Source: Sinorhizobium saheli (GTDB lineage Bacteria; Pseudomonadota; Alphaproteobacteria; Rhizobiales; Rhizobiaceae). From it: a stretch of 64,000 nucleotides of DNA. Numbering within the stretch: the stretch's first letter is position 1; each line of letters starts with the position of its first letter. A program made the translations under genes and the position numbers. This document shows positions 42,713-50,898 of this stretch, one piece after another. The notes beneath the pieces were generated by a model. It was not told where the DNA came from. It saw nothing but the letters and a program-made list of their open reading frames with translations, and made no database searches. The stretch covers positions 1 to 64,000 of the forward strand of contig NZ_LNQB01000059.1 in the NCBI RefSeq assembly GCF_001651875.1. Reading direction: 5' to 3'.

Positions 42713-43666
42713 TCAGACGCCGAGCAGATAATCCGCGGTGGTTTCGTCGGTGATGAGGCCGTTGATGATCCGGCCCCTGAGGGCTGCACGCAAGGCCTCG
42801 TATTTGCGCGGGCCCTTGGCGATGCCTATGACCGAGGCCCGGTCGCGCGGCGGCAGCGGAATCGAGGCAACCCTTTCGTTGATGCTGCCGGTCAAGAGCG
42901 CCCCGTCGCGATCGAACATCCAGCCGCAGATCTCGCCGGCCGCCCCTTCCGCCATCAGCCGCGCCATTTCCTCGCGCGCCAGGAACCCGTCCGCGCAAAG
43001 CGGCGCGTCGGGCCCGAGTTCACCGACGCCGACGAAGGCGGCATTGGCTTCGGCGCCAAGCTCCAGCGCGATCTTCACGAGACTTTGCTCGTGCAGGACC
43101 TCCCTTTCCTGCGCCGAGGAAACCAGGACCGGGAGGGGCATCGGGAAGTGCCGCGCATTGATCGTATCGGCCATCGAGAAGATGACGTTGTAGTAGGCGG
43201 CCGAACCGTCGAGCCGGATATTGCCGGTCAGGGACACGATGCGGTGCTGCGGGCATTCCATCGACGGCAACTGGTCGATCGTCGCCTTCAGCGTCCGGCC
43301 CGTGCCGATCGCCAGCACCACCGGCTCGGTCGATTTCAGCCAGCGCTCGATCTCCGCCGCCCCGGCCTCGGCGATGCCGACCGTGGTCGACGTCGAGCCG
43401 GGGTCGCTCGGAACGACGTCGACGTGCTTCAGCCCATATTTCTCCTTGAGCCGCGCCGCCGCTTCGAGACAGGCGGCGATCGGATGGTCGAGCCGCACCT
43501 TGATCAGCCGCTCGGCCATGGCGAGCGACACGAGGCGCTGCGCCGACTGGCGCGAAATGCCCATGATCGAGGCAATCTCGTCCTGGGTGCGGCCGGCGAC
43601 GTAATAGAGCCAGCCCGCTCGGGCAGCATCGTCCAGCCTGTTGTTGCTTTCCACCCTTCGCGCCAT
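42713..43666 (-). CDS. smoC: SorC-family transcriptional regulator of the smo operon
   Basis: About 317 residues from ATG 43666; ATG 43711 is possible but lacks a ribosome site. The N-terminal helix-turn-helix is RTQDEIASIMGISRQSAQRLV. The C-terminal sugar-phosphate-binding domain has VLAIGTGRTLKATIDQL, VSLTGNI and FVGVGELG, typical of SorC/DeoR-like regulators. It lies directly upstream of smoE on the same strand, the position of smoC in S. meliloti. It probably responds to a phosphorylated or free polyol. Confidence 0.9.
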   Translation of the reverse strand: MARRVESNNRLDDAARAGWLYYVAGRTQDEIASIMGISRQSAQRLVSLAMAERLIKVRLDHPIAACLEAAARLKEKYGLKHVDVVPSDPGSTSTTVGIAEAGAAEIERWLKSTEPVVLAIGTGRTLKATIDQLPSMECPQHRIVSLTGNIRLDGSAAYYNVIFSMADTINARHFPMPLPVLVSSAQEREVLHEQSLVKIALELGAEANAAFVGVGELGPDAPLCADGFLAREEMARLMAEGAAGEICGWMFDRDGALLTGSINERVASIPLPPRDRASVIGIAKGPRKYEALRAALRGRIINGLITDETTADYLLGV

Positions 43667-43799
43667 CGCCCTCGGTCTCCTTCCCGTTGATTTGCTGCCA
43701 CTATTTGCCATGCGCTGTCAAACCGGAGGCGACATGCAACGCGAACGGCGGCTTGCAAGGTCGGTTTTGCCGGGGAATCGCGCCGCATGCGAAGGAAAT

Positions 43800-43815
43800 T
43801 TTACCGTTTGATAAA
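43800..43815. promoter_or_regulatory. Weak candidate RutR-type site upstream of preT
   Basis: TTTACCGTTTGATAAA lies 55 bases before the preT start. Compared with the RutR consensus TTGACCA-N2-TGGTCAA it has several mismatches, but it keeps the dyad layout and shares TTTACC with the better site at 49426. Confidence 0.3.
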
Positions 43816-43869
43816 AAAATAAAGCGTGTTACCGTTCCTTGATCCTGAGGACACATTGGGAGCCAAAAA

Positions 43870-45231
43870 ATGGGAACGACGCAGTCTGGGATTCTCGGTG
43901 GGCGGCTGCCGCTCGCCGAGTACGAAGCCAATTTCTCCGACCTTCATCCGCCGCTCGACAAGCACGAGGCGCTGGTCGCCGCCGACCGCTGTTATTTCTG
44001 TCATGACGCGCCTTGCATGACGGCCTGTCCGACCTCCATCGACATTCCCCTGTTCATCCGCCAGATCGCGACCGGCAATCCGATCGGCTCGGCGAAGACC
44101 ATCTTCGACCAGAACATTTTGGGCGGCATGTGCGCCCGCGTCTGTCCCACCGAAACGCTCTGCGAGCAGGCCTGCGTGCGCAACACGGCCGAGGAGCGGC
44201 CGGTCGAGATCGGCCGCCTGCAACGCTATGCGACCGACACCGCGATGAAGGAGAACAAGCAGTTCTTCACGCGCGCCGCGCGAACCGGCCGCAGGGTCGC
44301 CGTCGTCGGCGCCGGTCCGGCCGGACTTGCCTGCGCCCATCGGCTCGCGGTCAAGGGCCACGACGTGGTGATCTACGATGCCCGGGAAAAATCCGGCGGC
44401 CTCAACGAATACGGCATCGCCGCTTACAAGTCGGTCGACGACTTCGCCCAGAAGGAGGTCGACTACGTGCTTTCGATCGGCGGCATCGAAGTCCGCCACG
44501 GCGAGGCGCTCGGCCGCGACTTCTCCCTCGCCGACCTCGGAGAGCGGTATGACGCCGTCTTCCTCGGCCTCGGCCTCGCCGGCGTCAATGCGCTCAGGGT
44601 CGAAGGCGAGAACGGCGCAGGCGTCGAGGATGCCGTCGACTTCATCGCGGCGCTGCGCCAGTCGAAGACCAAGGCCGACATTCCGGTCGGCCGCCGCGTC
44701 GTCGTTCTCGGTGGCGGCATGACGGCGATCGACGCGGCCGTCCAGGCGAAGCTGCTCGGCGCCGAGGAAGTGACGATCTGCTACCGCCGCGGCAAGGAGC
44801 ACATGAACGCCTCCGAGTTCGAACAGGACCTGGCGGCGTCCAAGGGCGTCACCATCCGCCACTGGCTGCAGCCGAAGCGCATTGCGCTTAAGGACGGCAA
44901 GGTGGCGGGCATCGAGCTCGAATACACCGCGCTCGTCGAGGGCAAGCTGACGGCGACCGGCGAAACCGGCATCATTGCCGCCGACCAGATCTTCAAGGCC
45001 ATCGGCCAGACCTTCGATGCCTCCGGCCTCGGCGTATTGCGGATGGAGGGCGGCCGCATCGTCGTCGATCAGGAGGGCCGCACCTCGCTCGCCAAGATCT
45101 GGGCGGGCGGCGACTGCGTGCTCGGCGGAGAGGACCTGACGGTTTCCGCCGTCGCCATGGGCCGCGATGCCGCCGAATCGATCGACCGGGTTCTCGCCGC
45201 GGCTGAGCCGCTGGCGAGCGCCGTTGCTTGA
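43870..45231 (+). CDS. preT: Dihydropyrimidine dehydrogenase, NAD-binding subunit PreT
   Basis: The product has 453 residues. The N-terminal Fe-S region has CYFCHDAPCMTACPT and CARVCPTETLCEQACVRN, as in GltD-like proteins. Then come the FAD loop VAVVGAGPAGLACAHRL, the NAD(P) loop VVVLGGGMTAIDAA and the C-terminal FAD block WAGGDCVLGGEDLTV. It passes electrons from NAD(P)H to PreA for reduction of uracil and thymine to 5,6-dihydro forms. PreA follows after 31 bases. First step of the reductive pathway. Confidence 0.93.
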   Translation: MGTTQSGILGGRLPLAEYEANFSDLHPPLDKHEALVAADRCYFCHDAPCMTACPTSIDIPLFIRQIATGNPIGSAKTIFDQNILGGMCARVCPTETLCEQACVRNTAEERPVEIGRLQRYATDTAMKENKQFFTRAARTGRRVAVVGAGPAGLACAHRLAVKGHDVVIYDAREKSGGLNEYGIAAYKSVDDFAQKEVDYVLSIGGIEVRHGEALGRDFSLADLGERYDAVFLGLGLAGVNALRVEGENGAGVEDAVDFIAALRQSKTKADIPVGRRVVVLGGGMTAIDAAVQAKLLGAEEVTICYRRGKEHMNASEFEQDLAASKGVTIRHWLQPKRIALKDGKVAGIELEYTALVEGKLTATGETGIIAADQIFKAIGQTFDASGLGVLRMEGGRIVVDQEGRTSLAKIWAGGDCVLGGEDLTVSAVAMGRDAAESIDRVLAAAEPLASAVA

Positions 45232-45262
45232 ACGGGCGGAACAGGATCGAGAGGACGAGAAA

Positions 45263-46576
45263 ATGGCTGATCTTCGCAACAATTTCGTCGGGATCAAATC
45301 CCCGAACCCGTTCTGGCTCGCCTCGGCGCCGCCGACGGACAAGGCCTATAACGTCGAGCGCGCCTTCAAGGCGGGCTGGGGCGGCGTCGTCTGGAAGACG
45401 CTCGGCGAGGAAGGACCGCCGGTCGTCAACGTCAACGGCCCGCGCTATGGCGCGATCTGGGGCGCCGACCGGCGGCTGCTCGGCTTGAACAACATCGAGC
45501 TCATAACCGACCGCGATCTCTATGTGAACCTGCGCGAGATGAAGCAGGTGAAGATGAACTGGCCGGACCGGGCACTGATCGCCTCGATCATGGTGCCTTG
45601 CGAGGAAAACGCCTGGAAGGCGATCCTGCCGCTCGTCGAGGAGACCGGCGCCGACGGCATCGAGCTCAATTTCGGCTGTCCGCACGGCATGTCGGAGCGC
45701 GGCATGGGCTCGGCGGTCGGCCAGGTGCCGGAATATATCGAGATGGTCGTGCGCTGGTGCAAGCAATATACGCGCATGCCGGTGATCACCAAGCTGACGC
45801 CGAACATCACCGACATCCGCAAGCCGGCGCGCGCCGCCAAGGCCGGCGGCACCGACGCGGTATCGCTGATCAACACGATAAACTCGATCACCTCGGTCAA
45901 CCTCGACACCTTCTCGCCGGAACCGTCGATCGACGGCCGCGGCAGCCATGGCGGCTATTGCGGCCCAGCGGTGAAGCCGATCGCGCTCAACATGGTCGCC
46001 GAGATCGCCCGCGATCCGGAGACCCACGGCCTGCCGATCTCCGGCATCGGCGGCATCACCACCTGGCGCGATGCGGCCGAGTTCCTGGCGCTCGGCGCCC
46101 AAAACGTGCAGGTCTGCACGGCGGCGATGACCTACGGCTTCAAGATCGTCCAGGAAATGATCTCCGGCCTTTCCGACTGGATGGATGCCAAGGGCCACCG
46201 GACGCTCGACGACATCTGCGGCCGCGCCGTGCCGAACGTCAGCGACTGGCAATATCTGAACCTCAACTACGTCACCAAGGCGAAGATCGACCAGGACGCC
46301 TGCATCAAATGCGGCCGCTGTCACATCGCCTGCGAGGACACCTCGCACCAGGCGATCACGCAGTTCGTCAACGGCGTGCGCCATTTCGAGGTGATCGAGG
46401 AGGAATGCGTCGGCTGCAATCTCTGCGTCAACGTCTGTCCGGTCCAGAACTGCATCACCATGGAGCCGCTCGCCGCCGGCACGCTCGACAAGCGCACCGG
46501 CAAGCCGGTCGATCCGAATTACGCAAACTGGACGACGCACCCCAACAACCCGATGGCCCGCCAGGCCGCCGAGTAA
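45263..46576 (+). CDS. preA: Dihydropyrimidine dehydrogenase, catalytic subunit PreA
   Basis: The product has 437 residues from ATG 45263. A TIM-barrel FMN domain (LNFGCPHGMSERGMG, SGIGGITTWRDAAEFL) carries the active-site Cys region GGYCGPAVKPIAL, and the C-terminus has two 4Fe-4S motifs (CIKCGRCHIAC and CVGCNLCVNVCP). Together with PreT it reduces pyrimidine bases. The gene is intact and followed by a terminator hairpin. Confidence 0.94.
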   Translation: MADLRNNFVGIKSPNPFWLASAPPTDKAYNVERAFKAGWGGVVWKTLGEEGPPVVNVNGPRYGAIWGADRRLLGLNNIELITDRDLYVNLREMKQVKMNWPDRALIASIMVPCEENAWKAILPLVEETGADGIELNFGCPHGMSERGMGSAVGQVPEYIEMVVRWCKQYTRMPVITKLTPNITDIRKPARAAKAGGTDAVSLINTINSITSVNLDTFSPEPSIDGRGSHGGYCGPAVKPIALNMVAEIARDPETHGLPISGIGGITTWRDAAEFLALGAQNVQVCTAAMTYGFKIVQEMISGLSDWMDAKGHRTLDDICGRAVPNVSDWQYLNLNYVTKAKIDQDACIKCGRCHIACEDTSHQAITQFVNGVRHFEVIEEECVGCNLCVNVCPVQNCITMEPLAAGTLDKRTGKPVDPNYANWTTHPNNPMARQAAE

Positions 46577-46597
46577 GCTCGACGATGGAATAGCAAA

Positions 46598-46627
46598 GCC
46601 GCCGGACGTCACCGGCGGCCTTCGCTT
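46598..46627 (+). terminator. Terminator after preA
   Basis: Stem GCCGCCGG/CCGGCGGC (46598-46605, 46612-46619) with loop ACGTCA, then CTTCGCTTT. Eight GC pairs directly after the stop of preA; the T-run is imperfect. Confidence 0.65.
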
Positions 46628-46812
46628 TGCGCAGAAAACGGTGTTAACCCATTCGGACCGTTGAACATTCCTAAAAATTGCAGGGTTTCGCCGCTGGTCA
46701 CGAACGCTGAACAGATTGTGTAGAAAACGTAAGTTGCCGCTACCGGCAATCTGGTTGATAAGGGGGAAAACCAGCAGCGACCGGCGGCCGCCGGCAGACC
46801 CGGGCAGACCGT

Positions 46813-48480
46813 TTGACGATCGTTTCCGCCAATGCGCGCAAGAAGACGCACCTGATTTCCGGTGCCGTGCTCGGCACCTTCGTGCTCTTGCACTTCTTCA
46901 ATCATTCGCTCGGCCTCGTCTCCATCGACGCGATGGAAGCCGGCCGGCGCATGTTCAACCTCGTCTGGCACAGCGTCCCGGGAACGATCCTTCTCTACGG
47001 CGCCCTGCTCGCGCATTTCGTGATGGCGCTCGACAGCCTCTATCGCCGGCAGACGCTGAGGATGCCGGCGGGCGAAGCCCTGAAGATCATCTTCGGCCTG
47101 AGCCTGCCTTTTCTGCTGGTGCCCCACGTGGTCGCCGCGCGCGTGGAGCCGCTCCTTTCCGGCATCGATGCAAGCTATCCCGGCATCCTGCGCGTGCTCT
47201 GGTCGAGCTCGGCCAACACGGCCCGCCAGACGGTCGCGCTTGTCTTCGTGTGGAGCCACGCCTGCCTCGGCGCCTGGTTCTGGATGCGCGGCCGGGACTG
47301 GTTTCCGCGCTACGAATTCCTGCTCTATACCGTCGCCCTGCTCGTGCCGATCTTCGCCCTGCTCGGCTTCGTCAACGGCGCTCGCTCACTGGGCCGCGAC
47401 TATGCCGAACATGGCGGCTACGGCGATAGCGCCTATGTCAGTCAGCAGCGACGGGTCGATCCCGGCCTCATGGAAGACATCCGCCGGACCTTCTACGGCG
47501 GCTTCGCGGCTTTGATTGCGGGAACCTTCGCCCTGCGGGCACTGCCCGTGCGCGGACGCATCCGCGTCCGCTATCCGGACGGACGCATCGCGGCGGTGAG
47601 CTCCGGCTTCAGCGTGCTCGAGGCGAGCCGTGCGGCGGGCATTTCCCACGTCGCGGTCTGCGGCGGCCGCGGCCGGTGTTCGACCTGCCGGGTGCGCGTC
47701 ATCCAGGGCCTCGAAGGCCAGCCGGCGCCCGATGCCGCCGAACGTGCGACGCTCACCCGCATCGGCGCGCCCGACAATGTGCGCCTCGCCTGCCAGTTTC
47801 GGCCGGTCCACGACATCAGCGTCGTGCCCATCCTCGACACCGACAGCCTCGGCATCAAGACGCAGATCGCCCGGCAGAACGGCGGCGGCCGCGAGCGCCG
47901 CGTCGCGGTGCTCTTCTGCGACCTGCGCGATTTCACCCGCATCGCCGAGCACAGGCTGCCCTACGACACGGTGTTCCTGCTCAACCGCTATTTCGAAATG
48001 GTCGGCGAGGCCGTGGAGAGTGCCGGCGGCGTGATCGACAAGTTCATCGGCAACGGGGCGCTGTCGATCTTCGGGCTGAAGACGCCGCTCCAGGAGGCGT
48101 GCCGACAGGCGCTCACGGCGACCGTCCGGCTGTCGGCCGGCATTCGCGCCTTGAACGAGACATTCGCAGACGAACTGGACCAGCCGCTGCGGCTCGCCAT
48201 CGGCCTGCACGCCGGCCCGGCGATCATCGGCGAGATGGGCTATGGCCAGGCAACGTCGCTGACCGCCGTCGGCGATACGATCAACACCGCAAGCCGGCTC
48301 GAGGGCCTGGCAAAGGAACACGACGCCGAACTGGCGGTCTCGGCCGAACTCGTCCAGAACGCCGGCCTCAGCCTCGAAGGCCACAGGCGGCTCGACATCG
48401 GCCTGCGCGGCCGGCAGGCGACGCTCGAAACCTGGATACTGGGGAGCGCGGCGGAGATTTCCGAGGTGCTGCCGGCGTAA
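46813..48480 (+). CDS. cyaC: Membrane-anchored redox-sensing adenylate cyclase CyaC
   Basis: The product has 555 residues from TTG 46813, with no better start nearby. The N-terminal 240 residues hold about six membrane helices with paired His (LLHFFNHSLGL, LAHFVMAL, LVPHVV, VWSHACLG), as in diheme-b anchors of succinate dehydrogenase. A plant-type ferredoxin domain follows, with C283, C289, C292 and C327 as 2Fe-2S ligands. A class III cyclase domain (about 360-545) has FCDLRDFT (metal Asp370), DKFIGNG, and GDTINTASR. S. meliloti CyaC with this layout is described as quinone-responsive. Residue 414 is Asn where most class III cyclases have the second metal Asp. Confidence 0.9.
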   Translation: MTIVSANARKKTHLISGAVLGTFVLLHFFNHSLGLVSIDAMEAGRRMFNLVWHSVPGTILLYGALLAHFVMALDSLYRRQTLRMPAGEALKIIFGLSLPFLLVPHVVAARVEPLLSGIDASYPGILRVLWSSSANTARQTVALVFVWSHACLGAWFWMRGRDWFPRYEFLLYTVALLVPIFALLGFVNGARSLGRDYAEHGGYGDSAYVSQQRRVDPGLMEDIRRTFYGGFAALIAGTFALRALPVRGRIRVRYPDGRIAAVSSGFSVLEASRAAGISHVAVCGGRGRCSTCRVRVIQGLEGQPAPDAAERATLTRIGAPDNVRLACQFRPVHDISVVPILDTDSLGIKTQIARQNGGGRERRVAVLFCDLRDFTRIAEHRLPYDTVFLLNRYFEMVGEAVESAGGVIDKFIGNGALSIFGLKTPLQEACRQALTATVRLSAGIRALNETFADELDQPLRLAIGLHAGPAIIGEMGYGQATSLTAVGDTINTASRLEGLAKEHDAELAVSAELVQNAGLSLEGHRRLDIGLRGRQATLETWILGSAAEISEVLPA

Positions 48481-48483
48481 GCG

Positions 48484-48649
48484 CCCCTCATCCGCCTGCC
48501 GGCACCTTCTCCCCGTGAAGACGGGGCGAAGGGATACCGCGGCGCCCTTTGTGCTCCCTTCCGCACGCGGAGAGAGGGGATGTCGGCAGCGCGGCATATC
48601 CCTTCTCCCCGTCAGAACGGGGAGAAGGTGCCGGCAGGCGGATGAGGGG
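48484..48649. repeat. 166-base palindromic element (RIME-like)
   Basis: Perfect 33-base inverted arms at 48484-48516 and 48617-48649 enclose about 100 bases with further CTTCTCCCCGT-type stems. The ends CCCCTCATCC match those of the 9884-10045 mosaic. It fills the space between the convergent cyaC and TetR genes and probably ends both transcripts. Confidence 0.8.
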
Positions 48650-48669
48650 CGATCATTTCGGCGCGCCCC

Positions 48670-49311
48670 CTACTCCCTTACCTGCAGGCCGTCGACGAAC
48701 AGCCGCTCGAGAAAGCGCGCCGCATCCTCGAAGCGGCCGTCGCCTGCATTCTCCTGGCCGAGCACAGCGCGCACCTGCACGTCGAAATCGGCGTAATGCT
48801 GCGTCGTCGACCAGACTGCGAAGATCAGGTGATAGGGATCGCACTTGGCGATCTTGCCGGCCTTGGCCCAGGCGCGGATGACCTCGGCCTTCTCGTCGAC
48901 CAGTTGCTTCAGCGGCCCCTTGAGCTCGTCCTCGATATGGGGCGCACCTTGCAGGATCTCGTTGGCGAAGAGCCGGCTTTCGCGCGGGAAGTCGCGTGCC
49001 ATCTCGAGCTTCCGGCGGATATAGCTGCGGATTTCGGCGACCGGATTGCCCTCGGCATTGAACTCGCGCAGCGGATCGAGCCAGGTGTCGAGCACGCGGT
49101 CGATGAGCGCCCGGTGCATCGCTTCCTTGGTGCGGAAATAATAGAGGAGGTTCGGCTTCGACATGCCGGCCTTCTCGGCGATCTGGTCGATGGTCGCGCC
49201 GCGGAAGCCGTGCGCGGAGAAGACCTCGAGCGCCGCTTCGAGGATCTGCTCCTCCTTTTCCTCCTGGATGCGCGTGCGCCTTTGGGTTCTCGCCGCTCTT
49301 GGAAGTGCCAT
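48670..49311 (-). CDS. rutR: TetR-family regulator of pyrimidine degradation (RutR-like)
   Basis: The product has 213 residues with a good ribosome site (GGGGGAGAG). The DNA-binding domain is GATIDQIAEKAGMSKPNLLYYFRTKEAM (landmarks IAEKAGMSKPN and YYFRTKE). The C-terminal domain, with HLIFAVWSTTQHYADFDVQ, matches RutR/YcdC, whose ligands are uracil and thymine in E. coli. Placement between preTA and the hydrolase genes, and a near-consensus RutR box at 49426 on the hydrolase side, support control of the pathway. Confidence 0.88.
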   Translation of the reverse strand: MALPRAARTQRRTRIQEEKEEQILEAALEVFSAHGFRGATIDQIAEKAGMSKPNLLYYFRTKEAMHRALIDRVLDTWLDPLREFNAEGNPVAEIRSYIRRKLEMARDFPRESRLFANEILQGAPHIEDELKGPLKQLVDEKAEVIRAWAKAGKIAKCDPYHLIFAVWSTTQHYADFDVQVRAVLGQENAGDGRFEDAARFLERLFVDGLQVRE

Positions 49312-49425
49312 CTCTCCCCCTGCGATACGCTCCGACCTGCCTAAAATTCGGACGCGCCATTTTCTTGAGCAACAACTTCGTTTTTTGTTTTTTCCGGCTT
49401 GAGTGCCGCCATGGAAGTTGTAATG

Positions 49426-49441
49426 TTTACCAACCGGTCAA
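49426..49441. promoter_or_regulatory. Candidate RutR box
   Basis: TTTACCAACCGGTCAA matches the E. coli RutR consensus TTGACCA-N2-TGGTCAA at 12 of 14 defined positions. It lies between the divergent regulator and carbamoylase genes, where it could control both. Confidence 0.6.
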
Positions 49442-49568
49442 ATTATCAGTCAGTTTGTCGGCAAAGGCAACGACTGATCGAAGGGCAGCAAAACAAGCCC
49501 CGATTTGGTCCATGGGAACATGCGGGCTATCCCCGGAGCGGGTCTAGCCGGAAAAAGAGGAGAACGCC

Positions 49569-50819
49569 ATGGCAGCACCTGGCGAAAATAGGCGCGTCAA
49601 TGCCGACCGCCTGTGGGATTCCCTGATGGAAATGGCGAAGATCGGCCCGGGAGTCGCCGGCGGCAATAACCGCCAGACGCTCACGGACGCGGACGGCGAA
49701 GGCCGCCGGCTTTTCCAGTCCTGGTGCGAAAAGGCCGGGCTCAGCATGGGCGTCGACAAGATGGGCACCATGTTCATGACCCGCCCCGGCACCGACCCGG
49801 ACGCCCTTCCCGTCCATATCGGCTCCCATCTCGATACCCAGCCGACCGGCGGCAAGTATGACGGCGTGCTCGGGGTGTTGAGCGGCCTCGAAGTCGTGCG
49901 CACTCTGAACGACCTCGGCATCAGGACGAAGCACCCGATCGTCGTCACCAACTGGACCAACGAGGAAGGCGCGCGCTTCGCGCCGGCGATGCTCGCCTCC
50001 GGCGTCTTTGCCGGCATCCACACGCTCGACTACGCCTATGCCCGCAAGGACCCGGAAGGAAAGGCCTTCGGCGACGAGTTGAAGCGCATCGGCTGGGTCG
50101 GCGACGAGGAGGTCGGCGCCCGCAAGATGCACGCCTATTTCGAATACCACATCGAACAGGGACCCATCCTCGAGGCGGAAAACAAGCAAATCGGCGTCGT
50201 CACCCACTGTCAGGGCCTGTGGTGGCTGGAGTTCACGCTGACCGGCAAGGAGGCGCATACCGGCTCGACGCCGATGAACATGCGCGTCAATGCCGGTCTT
50301 GCCATGGCGCGCATCCTCGAAATGGTCCAGACCGTCGCGATGGAAAACCAGCCGGGCGCCGTCGGCGGCGTCGGCCAGATGTTCTTCTCGCCGAACTCGC
50401 GCAACGTGCTGCCGGGCAAGGTCGTCTTCACCGTCGACATCCGCTCGCCCGACCGGGAGAAGCTCGACGCCATGCGCGCGCGGATCGAGGCGGAAGCGCC
50501 GAAGATTTGTGAGCCGCTCGGCGTCGGCTGCTCGATCGAGGCGGTCGGCCACTTCGATCCCGTGACCTTCGATCCGAAGCTCGTCTCGACTGTTCGCGGC
50601 GCCGCCGAGAAGCTCGGCTACAGCCACATGGACCTCGTCTCGGGCGCCGGCCACGATGCCTGCTGGGCCGCAAAGGTCGCCCCGACGACGATGATCATGT
50701 GCCCCTGTGTCGACGGGCTCAGCCATAACGAGGCGGAGGATATCTCCAAGGACTGGGCCGCGGCCGGCGCCGACGTGCTCTTCCACGCCGTGCTCGAAAC
50801 GGCAGAAGTCGTCGAATGA
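49569..50819 (+). CDS. Beta-ureidopropionase / N-carbamoyl amino acid hydrolase (M20 family)
   Basis: The product has 416 residues. Metal ligands are visible in HIGSHLDTQPTGGKYDG (His, bridging Asp), TNEEGARF (Glu), EYHIEQGP (His) and GLSHNEAED (His), as in bacterial carbamoylases. GKEAHTGSTPMNMR lies in the dimerisation lid. It hydrolyses N-carbamoyl-beta-alanine to beta-alanine, CO2 and ammonia. The Sinorhizobium enzyme is known to accept many N-carbamoyl amino acids. The dihydropyrimidinase gene follows 79 bases later. Confidence 0.92.
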   Translation: MAAPGENRRVNADRLWDSLMEMAKIGPGVAGGNNRQTLTDADGEGRRLFQSWCEKAGLSMGVDKMGTMFMTRPGTDPDALPVHIGSHLDTQPTGGKYDGVLGVLSGLEVVRTLNDLGIRTKHPIVVTNWTNEEGARFAPAMLASGVFAGIHTLDYAYARKDPEGKAFGDELKRIGWVGDEEVGARKMHAYFEYHIEQGPILEAENKQIGVVTHCQGLWWLEFTLTGKEAHTGSTPMNMRVNAGLAMARILEMVQTVAMENQPGAVGGVGQMFFSPNSRNVLPGKVVFTVDIRSPDREKLDAMRARIEAEAPKICEPLGVGCSIEAVGHFDPVTFDPKLVSTVRGAAEKLGYSHMDLVSGAGHDACWAAKVAPTTMIMCPCVDGLSHNEAEDISKDWAAAGADVLFHAVLETAEVVE

Positions 50820-50898
50820 GATCGGCGGGCGGAACGACAGGGTTCCGCCCTTCTTCTCGGCGGCGCGGCCGCCGAACGACCATCCAGAGGAACAAGAA

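Noticed and set aside
48484-48649. CRISPR-like array among the GC-rich repeats
   Set aside because: Repeats are nested palindromes of unequal spacing with no unique spacers of constant length, and no cas genes are near.
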